Source: Streptomyces sp. NBC_01288 (lineage in GTDB: Bacteria; Actinomycetota; Actinomycetes; Streptomycetales; Streptomycetaceae). From it: a stretch of 64,000 nucleotides of DNA. The notes beneath the pieces were generated by a model that was not told the origin of the DNA, ran no database searches, and saw only the letters and a list, made by a program, of their open reading frames with translations. Shown in pieces: positions 9,292-21,004 of the stretch (its first letter is position 1; each line of letters begins with the position of its first letter). The position numbers and the translations under genes were made by a program. The stretch is from NCBI RefSeq assembly GCF_035982055.1, contig NZ_CP108427.1:1302001-1366000 (forward strand), read 5' to 3'.

Positions 9292-10503
9292 CTACGCGTT
9301 CCCGCTCGCTGTGCGCGGCAGTTCGCGGGTGCGGCCCAGGGCGCCGAGCCAGGCGGCGGACGGCTTGGCGGTGCGGACGAAGGTGACCGGGTCCACGGCG
9401 ATCAGGCCGAACGTCGGCCGGTAGGAGCCCCATTCGTAGTTGTCGAGGGCGCTCCAGGCCAGGTATCCGTCGATGTTCAGGCCGTCGTCGAGGGCGGCGG
9501 CGACCGCGTCCAGGGCACCGGCGTAGTAGTCGACGCGGCGGGGGTCGTCGGCGGTGGCGATGCCGTTCTCGGTGACGATCAGCGGGACGTCGGGGCCGAC
9601 GACGTCGGCGGTGTGGCGCAGGGCGTGGCCGACGGCCTCCGGGTAGAACTCCCATTGGGTGAGGGTGCGTTCGGCGTCCTCGGGCGCGGGGATCGGGCCG
9701 TTGGCGCCGATCTTGGTGCGGGTGTAGGACTGGACGCCGATCCAGTCGTCGTCGCGGGCGGCCTCGATGAAGATGTCCTCGCGGGGGTGGCGGTAGGCGG
9801 CGGTGACGTCCTCGGCGCCGGGCAACGCCTGGTAGACCTGGTTGGCGATGGTCCAGCCGACCTGGATGGCGGGGTCGATCGCGCGCACCGCCTTGACGGC
9901 GGCCCGGTGGGCGGCGATCACCGCGTGGGTGGTCCCCTCGTCCGGGGTGGGCAGTCCGGCGGGCGGGAAGCCCTGGTCACCGGCCTTGGCTGCGCCTGCC
10001 ATCACGGCGATCATGTTGGGTTCGTTGATGGTGCAGACATGGCGGACGCCGTCCGCGATGATCGGCGCGCAGTGCTCGACGTAGCGGGCGAACAGGTCGG
10101 CGGCGCCGTCGGCGGTCCAGCCGCCGAGGTCCTCGAACCAGCGCGGGACCGTGAAGTGGTGCAGGGTCACCATCGGGCGCAGGCCGCGGGCGAGGGCTCC
10201 GTCGACCATGCGGCGGTAGTGGGCGATCTCGGCGCGGGAGAAGGTGCCGGGGACGGGTTCTATGCGGGCCCATTCGACGCTGAACCGGTAGTCGGTGAAG
10301 CCCAGTTGGGCGAGCAGGTCCATGTCCTGCTCCCAGCGGTGGTAGCTGTCGCAGGCGTCCAGGCTCGGCTCCTCGATGCCGGCCGCCGGGTCGTGTTCCT
10401 TGCGCCACCAGTCACTGTTGACGTTGTTCCCCTCGATCTGGTGGGCGGCCGTGGAGGCGCCCCACAGGAAGCCGTCGGGGAACGGGGTGGGAGTGTGACT
10501 CAT
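9292..10503 (-). CDS. GH1 family beta-glucosidase
   Basis: A 403-residue glycoside hydrolase family 1 enzyme. The N-terminal signature FLWGASTAAHQIEG, the acid/base glutamate in TINEPN and the nucleophile glutamate in VTENG are all present. No signal peptide, so it acts in the cytoplasm on imported oligosaccharides. Start at 10503 (MSHTPTPF). It follows the two permease genes with a 68-bp gap. The set suggests extracellular glucanase, import of gluco-oligosaccharides, then intracellular hydrolysis to glucose. Confidence 0.93.
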   Translation of the reverse strand: MSHTPTPFPDGFLWGASTAAHQIEGNNVNSDWWRKEHDPAAGIEEPSLDACDSYHRWEQDMDLLAQLGFTDYRFSVEWARIEPVPGTFSRAEIAHYRRMVDGALARGLRPMVTLHHFTVPRWFEDLGGWTADGAADLFARYVEHCAPIIADGVRHVCTINEPNMIAVMAGAAKAGDQGFPPAGLPTPDEGTTHAVIAAHRAAVKAVRAIDPAIQVGWTIANQVYQALPGAEDVTAAYRHPREDIFIEAARDDDWIGVQSYTRTKIGANGPIPAPEDAERTLTQWEFYPEAVGHALRHTADVVGPDVPLIVTENGIATADDPRRVDYYAGALDAVAAALDDGLNIDGYLAWSALDNYEWGSYRPTFGLIAVDPVTFVRTAKPSAAWLGALGRTRELPRTASGNA

Positions 10504-10571
10504 GGTTCGTCGCGTCTTTCTGCTGGGTGGAGGCAGGCGGGCGGGTGAGGCCAACGGGTGTGCGGGGCGGG

Positions 10572-11435
10572 CTACTTGAGCCCGGCGGTCGCGATGCCCT
10601 GGGTGAAGTGGCGTTGCAGTACGGCGAAGACGAGCAGCACCGGCAGCACGACGAGCAGGGAGCCGGCCATCAACATGCCGTTGCCGCCGCCGACCGTGCG
10701 GTTGGGATCGTTGGCGAACGTGGCCAGGGCCACGGGCAGCGTGTACTTGCCGGGGTCGTTGGTCGCGATCAGCGGCCAGACGAAGTTGTTCCAGGAGCCG
10801 AGGAAGGTGAAGATCGTCAGGGTCGCCAGGGCGGGCTTGACCAGGGGCAGCACGATGCGCCAGAAGATGTACCACTCGCCGGCGCCGTCGATGCGGGCCG
10901 CTTCGAGGAGTTCGTCGGGGATCGACTGCATGAACTGCCGCATGAGGAAGACCCCGAAGGCCCCGGCGGCGAAGGGCAGGACCAGTCCGGCGTAGGTGTC
11001 GATCAGGTTCAGCTTGGTCATCAGCACGTACAGGGGCAGCACGAGCAGGTTGCCGGGCACCATCAGGGCCGCGAGGACGATGCCGAACACCTTGGAGCGG
11101 CCGGTGAATTGGAGCTTGGCGAGGGCGTAGCCGAGCATCGAGCAGAACAGCAGATTGCAGACGGTCACGAGCACCGCCACGATCAGCGAGTTCATGAAGT
11201 ACCGCGCCATGTCCAACTGGTCCAGCAGGTCACGGAAGTTGGCGAGCGTCCAGTGGCTGGGGATCCACACCGGCGGGCTGGCTGCGAGGTCCTTCTTCGT
11301 CTTGAAGGCCGACAGCGCCATCCACAGGAACGGTGCGGCCATGACCAGCAGCCCCAGCGAGGCGACCGTGTACAGCAGGGGTCCTCGGACGCGGCCCGGG
11401 CGGCGGGTCGGGGCGGTCGCCGTCGGCGCGGTCAT
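10572..11435 (-). CDS. Carbohydrate ABC transporter permease (MalG type)
   Basis: A 287-residue permease with about six membrane segments and the EAA loop EAARIDGAGEWYIFWRIVLPLVKPAL. The ATG at 11435 overlaps the stop of the MalF-type gene (ATGA), so translation is coupled. No ATPase gene is nearby. In streptomycetes such importers often share the MsiK ATPase encoded elsewhere, and I assume this here. Confidence 0.93.
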   Translation of the reverse strand: MTAPTATAPTRRPGRVRGPLLYTVASLGLLVMAAPFLWMALSAFKTKKDLAASPPVWIPSHWTLANFRDLLDQLDMARYFMNSLIVAVLVTVCNLLFCSMLGYALAKLQFTGRSKVFGIVLAALMVPGNLLVLPLYVLMTKLNLIDTYAGLVLPFAAGAFGVFLMRQFMQSIPDELLEAARIDGAGEWYIFWRIVLPLVKPALATLTIFTFLGSWNNFVWPLIATNDPGKYTLPVALATFANDPNRTVGGGNGMLMAGSLLVVLPVLLVFAVLQRHFTQGIATAGLK

Positions 11436-12427
11436 GAGGTGTTGTCCTTCAACAGTCGGAGCTGGAGCACCGTGATGCCCATGATCACCACGAACAGGAC
11501 GTACGCCATGGCGCTCGCGTAGCCCATGTGGAAGAAGTTGAAGCCCTCCTGGTACATGTCCAGGGAGACGGTCATGGTGGAGTTGGAGGGGCCGCCCTGG
11601 GTCATCACGAAGGGTTCCTCGAACACGTTGAGGTAGCCGATGGAGGTGATGACGGTGGCGTAGAGCATCGTCGGCCGCAGCAACGGCACGGTGACGCGCC
11701 GCAGTTCCTGCCAGGCGCCGGCGCCGTCCAGCCGCGCGGCCTCCCGGACCTCGGTGGGGATGGCCTGTAGCCCGGCGATGAACAGCACCATCACGGTGCC
11801 GAGGTTGCGCCACACCGCCATCGCGATCAGCGAGGGCATGGCCCAGGTCTCGGAGCCGAGGAAGTCCGGTGCGGTCAGGCCGAGTTCGGAGGCGAGACCG
11901 GCGACGAGCCCGTCCGAGGGGTCGAGCACGAACCGCCAGACGACGGCGACCGCGACGATGGTGGTGACGACCGGTGCGTAGAAGCCGACACGGAAGAAGG
12001 TGCGGGCGCGGTCGATGCCGTTGTTGAGCAGGACGGCGACGAGCAGTCCCAGTACGACGGTCAGCGGGACGCCGACGACCACGAAGTAGCCGGTGTTGAA
12101 GAGCGCCGTGCGGAAGACGTCGTCGTCGAAGAGCCGTGTGTAGTTGTCGAAGCCGACGAACTCCGCCTCGAAGGGGCGGGTCACGTCGCGCGCCCCGAAG
12201 TCGGTGAAGCTCATCAGGAGCGTCGCGACGATCGGGAGGAGCATGAAGACGCCGAACAGCACGAGGAAGGGCGTGGAGAACAGCCAGCCGTGCAGGTTGT
12301 GCCGGCCCAGTCGACGGCCGCGGTCCGGCCCTCGCGTCGACCCTCGCATCGGCCCAACGGGGGCCTTGGAAGGCTTCGTTGGGCCCGTGGCCGCGCTGTC
12401 GGCGGTCGATCCGGTCACCAGGGACAT
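11432..12427 (-). CDS. Carbohydrate ABC transporter permease (MalF type)
   Basis: A 331-residue permease. A Lys/Pro/Arg-rich cytoplasmic N-terminus is followed by hydrophobic segments (GWLFSTPFLVLFGVFMLLP and others) and the EAA loop REAARLDGAGAWQELRRVTVPLLRPT. It is the second gene of the operon, 5 bp after the binding-protein gene and overlapping the next permease by 4 bp. Confidence 0.93.
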   Translation of the reverse strand: MSLVTGSTADSAATGPTKPSKAPVGPMRGSTRGPDRGRRLGRHNLHGWLFSTPFLVLFGVFMLLPIVATLLMSFTDFGARDVTRPFEAEFVGFDNYTRLFDDDVFRTALFNTGYFVVVGVPLTVVLGLLVAVLLNNGIDRARTFFRVGFYAPVVTTIVAVAVVWRFVLDPSDGLVAGLASELGLTAPDFLGSETWAMPSLIAMAVWRNLGTVMVLFIAGLQAIPTEVREAARLDGAGAWQELRRVTVPLLRPTMLYATVITSIGYLNVFEEPFVMTQGGPSNSTMTVSLDMYQEGFNFFHMGYASAMAYVLFVVIMGITVLQLRLLKDNTS

Positions 12428-12432
12428 CGCTG

Positions 12433-13677
12433 TTACCTCACGAGCCCTTCGATCTGGGACTGCGCCTTGCCCAGCGCGTCCTTCGCGGACGAACGCCCCT
12501 GCGTGACCTGTTCGATGGCGGTGTCGACCTTGGAGGTGATCTCGGTCAACTTCGGGTCGGACGGCGGGGTCTTGGCCGTTTCGAGTTGCTGCCGCCAGAT
12601 CTTCAGGTTGGCGTCGGTGGCGAGTTCACCGGTCTCCCAGGCCGCCTTGTTGGCGGGCAGGTCGCGGGTGCGCTCGTACCAGTCGGCTTGACCCTGGGCG
12701 TTGGTGAGGGAGGCGATGAACTGCTTGGCGGCGGCCTTGTGTTCGCTGTCCGCCGAGATCGCGAGACTGGATCCGCCGGCCATCGACACGGAGGACACGT
12801 CCGTCGGTACGGGCGCGATCGCCCACTTGCCCTTCAGGTCCGGGTAGTTGTCGTCGAGCAGGGACATGATCCACGGCCCGCCGAAGAACATGGGCACGGA
12901 ACCGGTGTTGAAGTCCTTGGTGACGTCGTAGCCGGGCCGCACCGACTTGGCGCTGAGTCCCTTGGAGAAGTAACTCCCGTAGTTCTCCAGCGCCTTGACG
13001 GCCGCCGCGCTGTCGATGACGGGCTTGTCGTCCTTCGTGAGCAGCTCACCGCCCGCCGAGTACAGGAACGGGTAGAAGCTCTGCACGGTGTCCAGACCAC
13101 CCGGCTGGATGGACAGCCCCCACTTGGTGCCGGCCTTCTTCCGGTACGCCTCGGCCGCCTTCTGGAGGTCGGTCATGGTCGCCGGGGCGGCCTTGAGGCC
13201 GGCCTTGGCCGCGAGGTCGGTGCGGTAGTAGAGGACGCGGGTGTCGACGTACCACGGGACGCCGTAGGCCTTGCCGTCGTACGACACCTGGTCCCAGGCG
13301 GCGGGGAAGAAATCGCCCTCCTTGGCCGTCTTGGTGTCGACCGGTTCGAGGACGCCCATGTCCGCGAACTCGCCGAGGTAGGTCCCGCCCATCTGGACGA
13401 CGTCGGGGAGCTTGTCGGCGGCAGCGGCGGCGACCAGCTTCTGGTGGGCCACGTCCCAGCCGACGGGGGTCACCTTCACGGTGATGTTGGAGTGCGTCTT
13501 CTCGTACGCCTTCGCGACGTCGGCGAGCTTCTCGCCCTCGGTGCCCATCGCCCAGACCGTCAGGGTCTGCTTGGCGTCGGCCGCCACCTCCGCGCCACCG
13601 GAACCACCGCAGGCGGTGAGGGTGAGCGCGGAGGCCACGGTGAGGGCGATCGAAGCGGTGGTAGCAGGACGGCGCAT
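12433..13677 (-). CDS. Sugar ABC transporter substrate-binding lipoprotein
   Basis: A 414-residue family-1 extracellular binding protein. The ATG at 13677 is chosen because GGAGGAG lies 6-7 bp upstream and it opens a classical lipoprotein signal ending in LTLTAC. The longer in-frame start at 13728 would lie inside the operator. First gene of the beta-glucan import operon (binding protein, MalF, MalG, GH1). Regulation by the LacI protein at 18760-19854 is inferred from a matching operator. Confidence 0.93.
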   Translation of the reverse strand: MRRPATTASIALTVASALTLTACGGSGGAEVAADAKQTLTVWAMGTEGEKLADVAKAYEKTHSNITVKVTPVGWDVAHQKLVAAAAADKLPDVVQMGGTYLGEFADMGVLEPVDTKTAKEGDFFPAAWDQVSYDGKAYGVPWYVDTRVLYYRTDLAAKAGLKAAPATMTDLQKAAEAYRKKAGTKWGLSIQPGGLDTVQSFYPFLYSAGGELLTKDDKPVIDSAAAVKALENYGSYFSKGLSAKSVRPGYDVTKDFNTGSVPMFFGGPWIMSLLDDNYPDLKGKWAIAPVPTDVSSVSMAGGSSLAISADSEHKAAAKQFIASLTNAQGQADWYERTRDLPANKAAWETGELATDANLKIWRQQLETAKTPPSDPKLTEITSKVDTAIEQVTQGRSSAKDALGKAQSQIEGLVR

Positions 13678-13702
13678 GGACTGCTCCTCCTTGAGCGTTC
13701 CG

Positions 13703-13745
13703 GATGTATGCGCTTCCTGTAAGCGCATACATCACTCTCGTGCAA
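13703..13745 (-). promoter_or_regulatory. Promoter region and double LacI-type operator of the sugar operon
   Basis: GATGTATGCGCTT (13703-13715) and AAGCGCATACATC (13721-13733) are perfect 13-bp inverted arms around CCTGT. Each half reads as a LacI-type site, for example TGTAAGCGCATACA at 13718-13731. A -35-like TTGCAC (minus strand, 13745-13740) lies 18 bp from TACAGG inside the repeat. The operator would therefore block the promoter. The remainder of 13678-14039 holds nothing else I can identify. Confidence 0.8.
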
Positions 13746-13967
13746 GGGTTCCGGGGCGGGCAAGGGGGTCTCGGTCACGCTCCCGTAACGACTGGGACAT
13801 CTGGCGGCGTCACTGAATCGAGGTCGGGAGATCTGGCGATCCAGGGCGCTTCGGGTGGGTGGCCCGGTGTCCGCGCGGGCGGCACGGGGCCCGTCCTGGC
13901 CGCTGCGGAACGGGAGAAGTTCAGTGGATTACCCGATGCCCGGGCGGTCGGTGATCCGCGACGATGA

Positions 13968-16526
<2,559 letters not shown>

Positions 16527-16604
16527 CGGGCTGCCCTGCCTCTCCTTCTTCTCCTGCCTCTCCTTCTTCTCCTCCTTGTCAGTGCTGATTGCGAGACTCA
16601 CTCC

Positions 16605-18680
16605 ATGATTCCGAAACTGCCTCTGCAGAGCCCTCGTTGGCGTGACCTCGCCGGTGTGACAGCCGAGGAGGTGCAGGCGCTCCTGGAGCAGATGACCTCA
16701 ACGGCCGTCACCGGCGCCGACGATGAATGGCGGCGGACCTGGACGTACATGACCGACGACCTGATGGCCGACGGCACCGTCCACGACAGCGCCTACGCGG
16801 TACTGCCCCATCTCGTCGAGGCGGCAGCGGAGTTGCCCCCGGAGCAGTCCGTGGACTTCTGGGTGGACATGGGCTTCATCGTGACCGCGGAGGACAGGCC
16901 CCCCGTCCCGGCCGACCTGGAGGCGGGGTTCAGCGCCGCGCTCCGGCTGGCCGAGCAGGCGGCCGCCCGGAGCCTCCTCGACGCCGGCGCTCCCGCGAAG
17001 GTCTGCGGCCAACTCGCCCTGAGCTGCGTCGCCTTCGCCGGTCACCACATCGGCGCGGCGCTGTGGCGCCTTGAACCCGGGGAAAGTTACCTTCAGTTGG
17101 TGTGTCCCGGGTGCGAGTACGACACCGAGATCCTCAAGTTCTTCGTGGACCCGGCGCATCCGCCGTTCGAGGCCCCCGAGTTGCCTGATGCGGACCACCC
17201 TGCCCGTCAGGGGCAGCATCCCTGGGGTGAAGTCGCCGACGCGTTGCGGGCGGAGACCCTGGGGCAGGAGTGGGAGCCCTTCCTGCGGGTGGCACGTGCG
17301 GTCGCGGCGTCCGGGGTGCCCGTCGGAACACCGGGGCCTGCCGTCCTGTGTCTGGTCGCCGGGACGGTCGCGGCCAAGGGCACTCCGCAGTGGGCCGGAA
17401 GCGAATGGGCCCGCCAACTGGCCCTGCTCACCGGCCACTTCCGCTGCTGGAACTGCGAACAGACCTGGACGATCGCCGACGGCCTGGTGGAGACCCCGGA
17501 CGGTGCCCGCCCCCAGAACGGTCCCGCGCAGGCATCGACGGACGCCGCCGACGGCTCGGCTACAGCGGTGCAGCCGACGGCAGTTGAACCAACAGATGAC
17601 GTGACAGGCGAGGCAACCACCCGTCTACGGCAGGACGGGAGCGCTCTGCTCACGGCCGACGGCACGCCCTGGGGCCGTATAACGGTGTTCTCCGACTCCC
17701 CGTTCTCCGATTCCGCATCGGGTTCATCCAGCAGCGTCGACTCCCTGACAGTGGTGTCCTTCCCCAATGGGCCAACGCTCGTGGCCGGCGCCTGTGTTGG
17801 CGCCGGGGACAAGGGCGTGGTGTGTCTGTGGGATGCGACCGACGGCCGACTCGTCCATGGGCCGACGGCCGGACATCCCGACCGTGTCCGCGCGTTGACG
17901 GCGCTGCCCCTTGCCGATGACCGCGTCCTCCTCGCGAGCGGAGGAGACTCCGGGTCGATCGGCCTGTGGGATGCCGTCACCGGGCGGCCGGTTCGCGAGC
18001 CCGTCGCCAACTGGCTCGGCGATGTGACCGGGATGTGTACCGCCCACCTCTCCGACGGCCGGATCCTGCTCGTCACCGCCACCTCCCGAGGCGCGGTTCG
18101 GTTGCGGGATCCAGCCACGGGTGAACCTGTAGGGCGGCTCAACCCCTCCGGTCGTCCGATCCGATCGCTCGCCGCCGTCCCGGTCACCGGCGGGCAGACA
18201 ATGATCGCGGCCGCGGACACCCAGGGCGGCGTTCACATGTGGGACCCGGCCGTCGACGACCCCTGGGACCCGGGCGCGGCCGTGCAGTTGAAGGACCGCG
18301 CGCTCAGCGATGCCGGACACCGGGTGGCAGCCGTCGCGGCGGTGCCCACCGTCGACGGAACCCTCCTGGCCACCGCCGACGACCGCGGCGTAGTCATGCT
18401 GTGGGACCCGGCCACCGGCACGCCGGTCGGCGAGGGACTGCCTCCCGCGACGGGCACCGCAGGCCTACCGGTCATGGCCGCCACCACACCGCACGACGGA
18501 CGCACCGTCCTGGTCACCGGCACCAAGCGCGGGCACGCCCTGCGGGTCTGGGAACCGGAGACGGGCGCGGTGCGGCAGATAACCCTGGATGTGACCATCA
18601 CCTGCTTGGCCGCCGCAGGTCCCGACGTGATCGTCGGACACGACCGCGGAGTTCTCGGCCTCCCGCTCACGAGGCGGTGA
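16605..18680 (+). CDS. WD40 beta-propeller protein with N-terminal zinc-knuckle domain
   Basis: A 691-residue protein. Residues ~1-300 form a helical domain with two CxxC pairs (VCPGCE near 167-170 and CWNCE near 279-282) that could bind one zinc ion. A linker follows, then from about residue 370 six or seven propeller blades marked by CLWDATDG, GLWDAVTG, RLRDPATG, HMWDPAVD, MLWDPATG and RVWEPETG. No signal peptide. It follows the Gly-Ser repeat gene by 78 bp, so the two may be co-transcribed. WD40 propellers are scaffolds; the partner is unknown. It converges with the LacI gene. Confidence 0.82.
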   Translation: MIPKLPLQSPRWRDLAGVTAEEVQALLEQMTSTAVTGADDEWRRTWTYMTDDLMADGTVHDSAYAVLPHLVEAAAELPPEQSVDFWVDMGFIVTAEDRPPVPADLEAGFSAALRLAEQAAARSLLDAGAPAKVCGQLALSCVAFAGHHIGAALWRLEPGESYLQLVCPGCEYDTEILKFFVDPAHPPFEAPELPDADHPARQGQHPWGEVADALRAETLGQEWEPFLRVARAVAASGVPVGTPGPAVLCLVAGTVAAKGTPQWAGSEWARQLALLTGHFRCWNCEQTWTIADGLVETPDGARPQNGPAQASTDAADGSATAVQPTAVEPTDDVTGEATTRLRQDGSALLTADGTPWGRITVFSDSPFSDSASGSSSSVDSLTVVSFPNGPTLVAGACVGAGDKGVVCLWDATDGRLVHGPTAGHPDRVRALTALPLADDRVLLASGGDSGSIGLWDAVTGRPVREPVANWLGDVTGMCTAHLSDGRILLVTATSRGAVRLRDPATGEPVGRLNPSGRPIRSLAAVPVTGGQTMIAAADTQGGVHMWDPAVDDPWDPGAAVQLKDRALSDAGHRVAAVAAVPTVDGTLLATADDRGVVMLWDPATGTPVGEGLPPATGTAGLPVMAATTPHDGRTVLVTGTKRGHALRVWEPETGAVRQITLDVTITCLAAAGPDVIVGHDRGVLGLPLTRR

Positions 18681-18759
18681 TCCGACCCCCGTTCCGACTC
18701 ACCGGCCACGCCGGAATCCGTGACCACCCGTCAGGAGATTCCACCAACCCATCGATAAA

Positions 18760-19854
18760 TTAACCAAGTTGAGGCCCGCTCCCCTCGGCCTCCCCGCACC
18801 CACAGCTGCCGCGGCGTACGACGGTGACCGGAAGCATCAACGACACCGGTTCCCTGTCCGGCGCTCCGCCGAGTCGCTGCACGAGGAGTTCCGCCGCCTG
18901 CTCCCCCAGCCGCAGCATGGGCTGACGCACCGTCGTCAGGGCCGGCCGCACGAGCCGGCCGAGCGGGATTCCGTCGAAGCCCGTCACCACCACGTCCTCG
19001 GGGACGCGCAGCCCCCGGCGTTGCAACGCGTGCAGGGCGCCCACGGCCATCTGGTCGTTGGCGAACACGAGGGCCTCGGGCAACGGGCCGTCTCGGTCGG
19101 CCAGGGCGTCCACCGCGTCCGCCCCGTCGGCCTGCCTCATCATCGGCATCCGCAGGACCGGTTCGTCGGCTGTTTCCACGTCCGCTGCCGTGCACGCCTC
19201 CAGGAAACCCCGGAAGCGGGCCTCGACGTCCGGCGACTCCTCGGCGGAACCGATGTACGCGAGGCGCCGTAGCCCGTGGTCCTCGATGAGGTGGCGGGTC
19301 AGTTCGCGCTGGCCGTCGGAGTTGGCGACCTCCAGGTGGTCCAGGTGATCGAGGTGGTCGCCGCCCTCGCGGGGGCCGGCGAGCATCACCACGGGCTGCC
19401 GTCGGGAGATCACCTCCAGTTCCTCGGTCGGTACGGTGCGCGCCATGACCGCGAACCCGTCGACACGTCCCGCCACCTTGGCCACCAGGCTCTCCGGCCC
19501 GCCCTTCAGCGAGGCGGCGATCAGCAGCGCGTAGCCGTGCCGACGGGCGGTGCGTTCCATGCCGCGGATGATCTGGTCGGAGTAGAGCATCGCCGCGTCG
19601 TCGTCCTCGGCGTCGGTGTCCTCCGCGTCCGGATCGGAGTAGTCGGGGAAGCACAGACCCAGGACACCGGTGGTACGGCTGGCCAGCCCGCGCGCGTTGC
19701 CGCTGGGTACGTAGCCGAGTTCCCGGGCGGCCGCGAGAACCCGCTCGCGGGTCTGGGCCCGCACCGAGTCGGGGTTGCGGTAGACGCGGGACACCGTGGC
19801 GATCGAGACGCCTGACCGGCTGGCCACGTCGTACACGGTGGGGACGGAACTCAT
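18760..19854 (-). CDS. LacI-family transcriptional regulator
   Basis: A 364-residue repressor. The N-terminal HTH (TVYDVASRSGVSIATVSRVYRN) and hinge ARGLASRTTG are followed by a periplasmic-binding-like sensor domain. An acidic insert (DPDAEDTDAEDDDAA, residues ~75-95) is unusual. The ligand is probably a sugar. A predicted operator TGTAAGCGCATTCA lies 89 bp upstream and matches 13 of 14 bases of the operator at the sugar operon promoter, so autoregulation and control of the beta-glucan operon are likely. Confidence 0.92.
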   Translation of the reverse strand: MSSVPTVYDVASRSGVSIATVSRVYRNPDSVRAQTRERVLAAARELGYVPSGNARGLASRTTGVLGLCFPDYSDPDAEDTDAEDDDAAMLYSDQIIRGMERTARRHGYALLIAASLKGGPESLVAKVAGRVDGFAVMARTVPTEELEVISRRQPVVMLAGPREGGDHLDHLDHLEVANSDGQRELTRHLIEDHGLRRLAYIGSAEESPDVEARFRGFLEACTAADVETADEPVLRMPMMRQADGADAVDALADRDGPLPEALVFANDQMAVGALHALQRRGLRVPEDVVVTGFDGIPLGRLVRPALTTVRQPMLRLGEQAAELLVQRLGGAPDREPVSLMLPVTVVRRGSCGCGEAEGSGPQLG

Positions 19855-19942
19855 GGGACGGAATCCTCATGTGGTCGGTGCGCATCGCGGCGTGGGCGCG
19901 TGATGTCCGCACGGGGTGTGAGCGAGTGCTGCGAGCAGGTGA

Positions 19943-19956
19943 TGTAAGCGCATTCA
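19943..19956. promoter_or_regulatory. LacI-type operator upstream of the LacI gene
   Basis: TGTAAGCGCATTCA differs from TGTAAGCGCATACA (13718-13731) at one position and has the CG-centred dyad of LacI operators. It lies in the spacer between the divergent LacI and acyltransferase genes. Confidence 0.75.
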
Positions 19957-20020
19957 CCCTAGGGGTTGACCAGGTCAGGAGCAAGACGCCGAGTCGAGGG
20001 GCGGCGGACCTCCGGTGCTG

Positions 20021-20075
20021 TGAGTACGCGTACTCATGCCCCCGGCCACCCCGCCGCGTGACGATACGGATCGTC
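20021..20075. promoter_or_regulatory. 16-bp perfect palindrome plus second inverted repeat before the acyltransferase gene
   Basis: TGAGTACGCGTACTCA (20021-20036) is its own complement. GACGAT-ACGG-ATCGTC (20060-20075) lies 23 bp further on. Both are upstream of the chosen start at 20118, so they look like binding sites for an unidentified regulator of the TetR class or similar. Confidence 0.55.
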
Positions 20076-20117
20076 CACACTCCGGGCGTCACCGGCAGAT
20101 CAGAGAGTCAGCAGCAC

Positions 20118-20798
20118 GTGCTCAGCACCTTCGCCCGTACCGTCGTCCCCCTCCTCGGCCGCCTGACGGTGACCGCCACCGGGTCGGCCCGCACCATCGC
20201 GCCCGGCAGCATCGTCGCGCCCAACCACACCGCTCTCGCCGATCCCGGACTCGTCCTGGCCGCGCTGCACGGGCTGGGCGTCGAACCGGTCGTCCTCGCC
20301 ACGGCGGGACTGTGGAAGGTCCCCATACTCGGCCGCCGTCTCATCCGCGAGGGCCACATACCGGTGCACCGGGGCAGCGGTAGCGCGGCGGCGGCCCTGG
20401 ATCTGGCGGCCGAGGCCCTCGCCGCCGGACGGGTCGTGGTGATCTACCCCGAGGGCGGACTCCCCCGCCGCCGTGACTCCGCCGACCGCGAACCCGGTAC
20501 CTTCCGCACCGGTCTGGCCCGCCTCGCGCTCACCACCGGCGCACCCGTAGTCCCGCTCGGCCACGCGGGAGCCCGCCGGATCGTCTCCGGTGGGCGGGTC
20601 AAGCAGATCGCCGGTGTCATCACCGCACCGCTGCGCCGCCCGGACCTCCACGTCCATCTCGGCGAACCCGTCCACCTCACCGGCGCCATCGACGAGGCCA
20701 CCGCGCACGCCCGCACGGCAGTTGAGGCCGCCTGGCAGCAGGCGGTCGGTCACCTTCCGTCATCCCGCAAGGCGTTGAACCCACGGGCACAGACGTGA
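20118..20798 (+). CDS. 1-acyl-glycerol-3-phosphate acyltransferase-like protein (PlsC family)
   Basis: A 226-residue acyltransferase of phospholipid synthesis type. Block I is NHTALADP, a slightly changed form of the usual NHxxxxD. Block III is IYPEGGLPRR, corresponding to the usual PEGTR. The GTG at 20118 starts just before the first conserved hydrophobic segment. Alternative GTG 20058 overlaps an inverted repeat. The altered block III leaves acceptor specificity uncertain, so it could be a general lysophospholipid or glycolipid acyltransferase. It stands alone, divergent from the LacI gene. Confidence 0.83.
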   Translation: MLSTFARTVVPLLGRLTVTATGSARTIAPGSIVAPNHTALADPGLVLAALHGLGVEPVVLATAGLWKVPILGRRLIREGHIPVHRGSGSAAAALDLAAEALAAGRVVVIYPEGGLPRRRDSADREPGTFRTGLARLALTTGAPVVPLGHAGARRIVSGGRVKQIAGVITAPLRRPDLHVHLGEPVHLTGAIDEATAHARTAVEAAWQQAVGHLPSSRKALNPRAQT

Positions 20799-20813
20799 GG
20801 CAGACGGGTCAGG

Positions 20814-20960
20814 TCACAGTGCGTCGCAGGTGGCTGTCCCGCCCAGCGCCCCGGCGAAGAAGTCGAGTGAACTCCCGATCTGCGGCGGGGACTTGGTGAG
20901 GTTCAGATGTCCATGGAGCATCCCGTCGGCCAGGCAGGAGGACACGAGGACCGCGGCGGC
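20814..20960 (-). pseudogene. Relic: C-terminal tail of an alpha/beta hydrolase (HSL-like)
   Basis: On the minus strand a short reading frame ends with DGMLHGHLNL followed by SSLDFFAGALG and a stop at 20814. This pattern resembles the active-site histidine region (GMxHGF) and last helix of hormone-sensitive-lipase-type hydrolases. No nucleophile elbow or N-terminal part is present, so if the reading is right it is a remnant only. Confidence 0.35.
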
Positions 20961-21004
20961 TCTCCACCACCCGGCGTTCCACCGGGCTCGGCGGCGTGAG
21001 TTCG

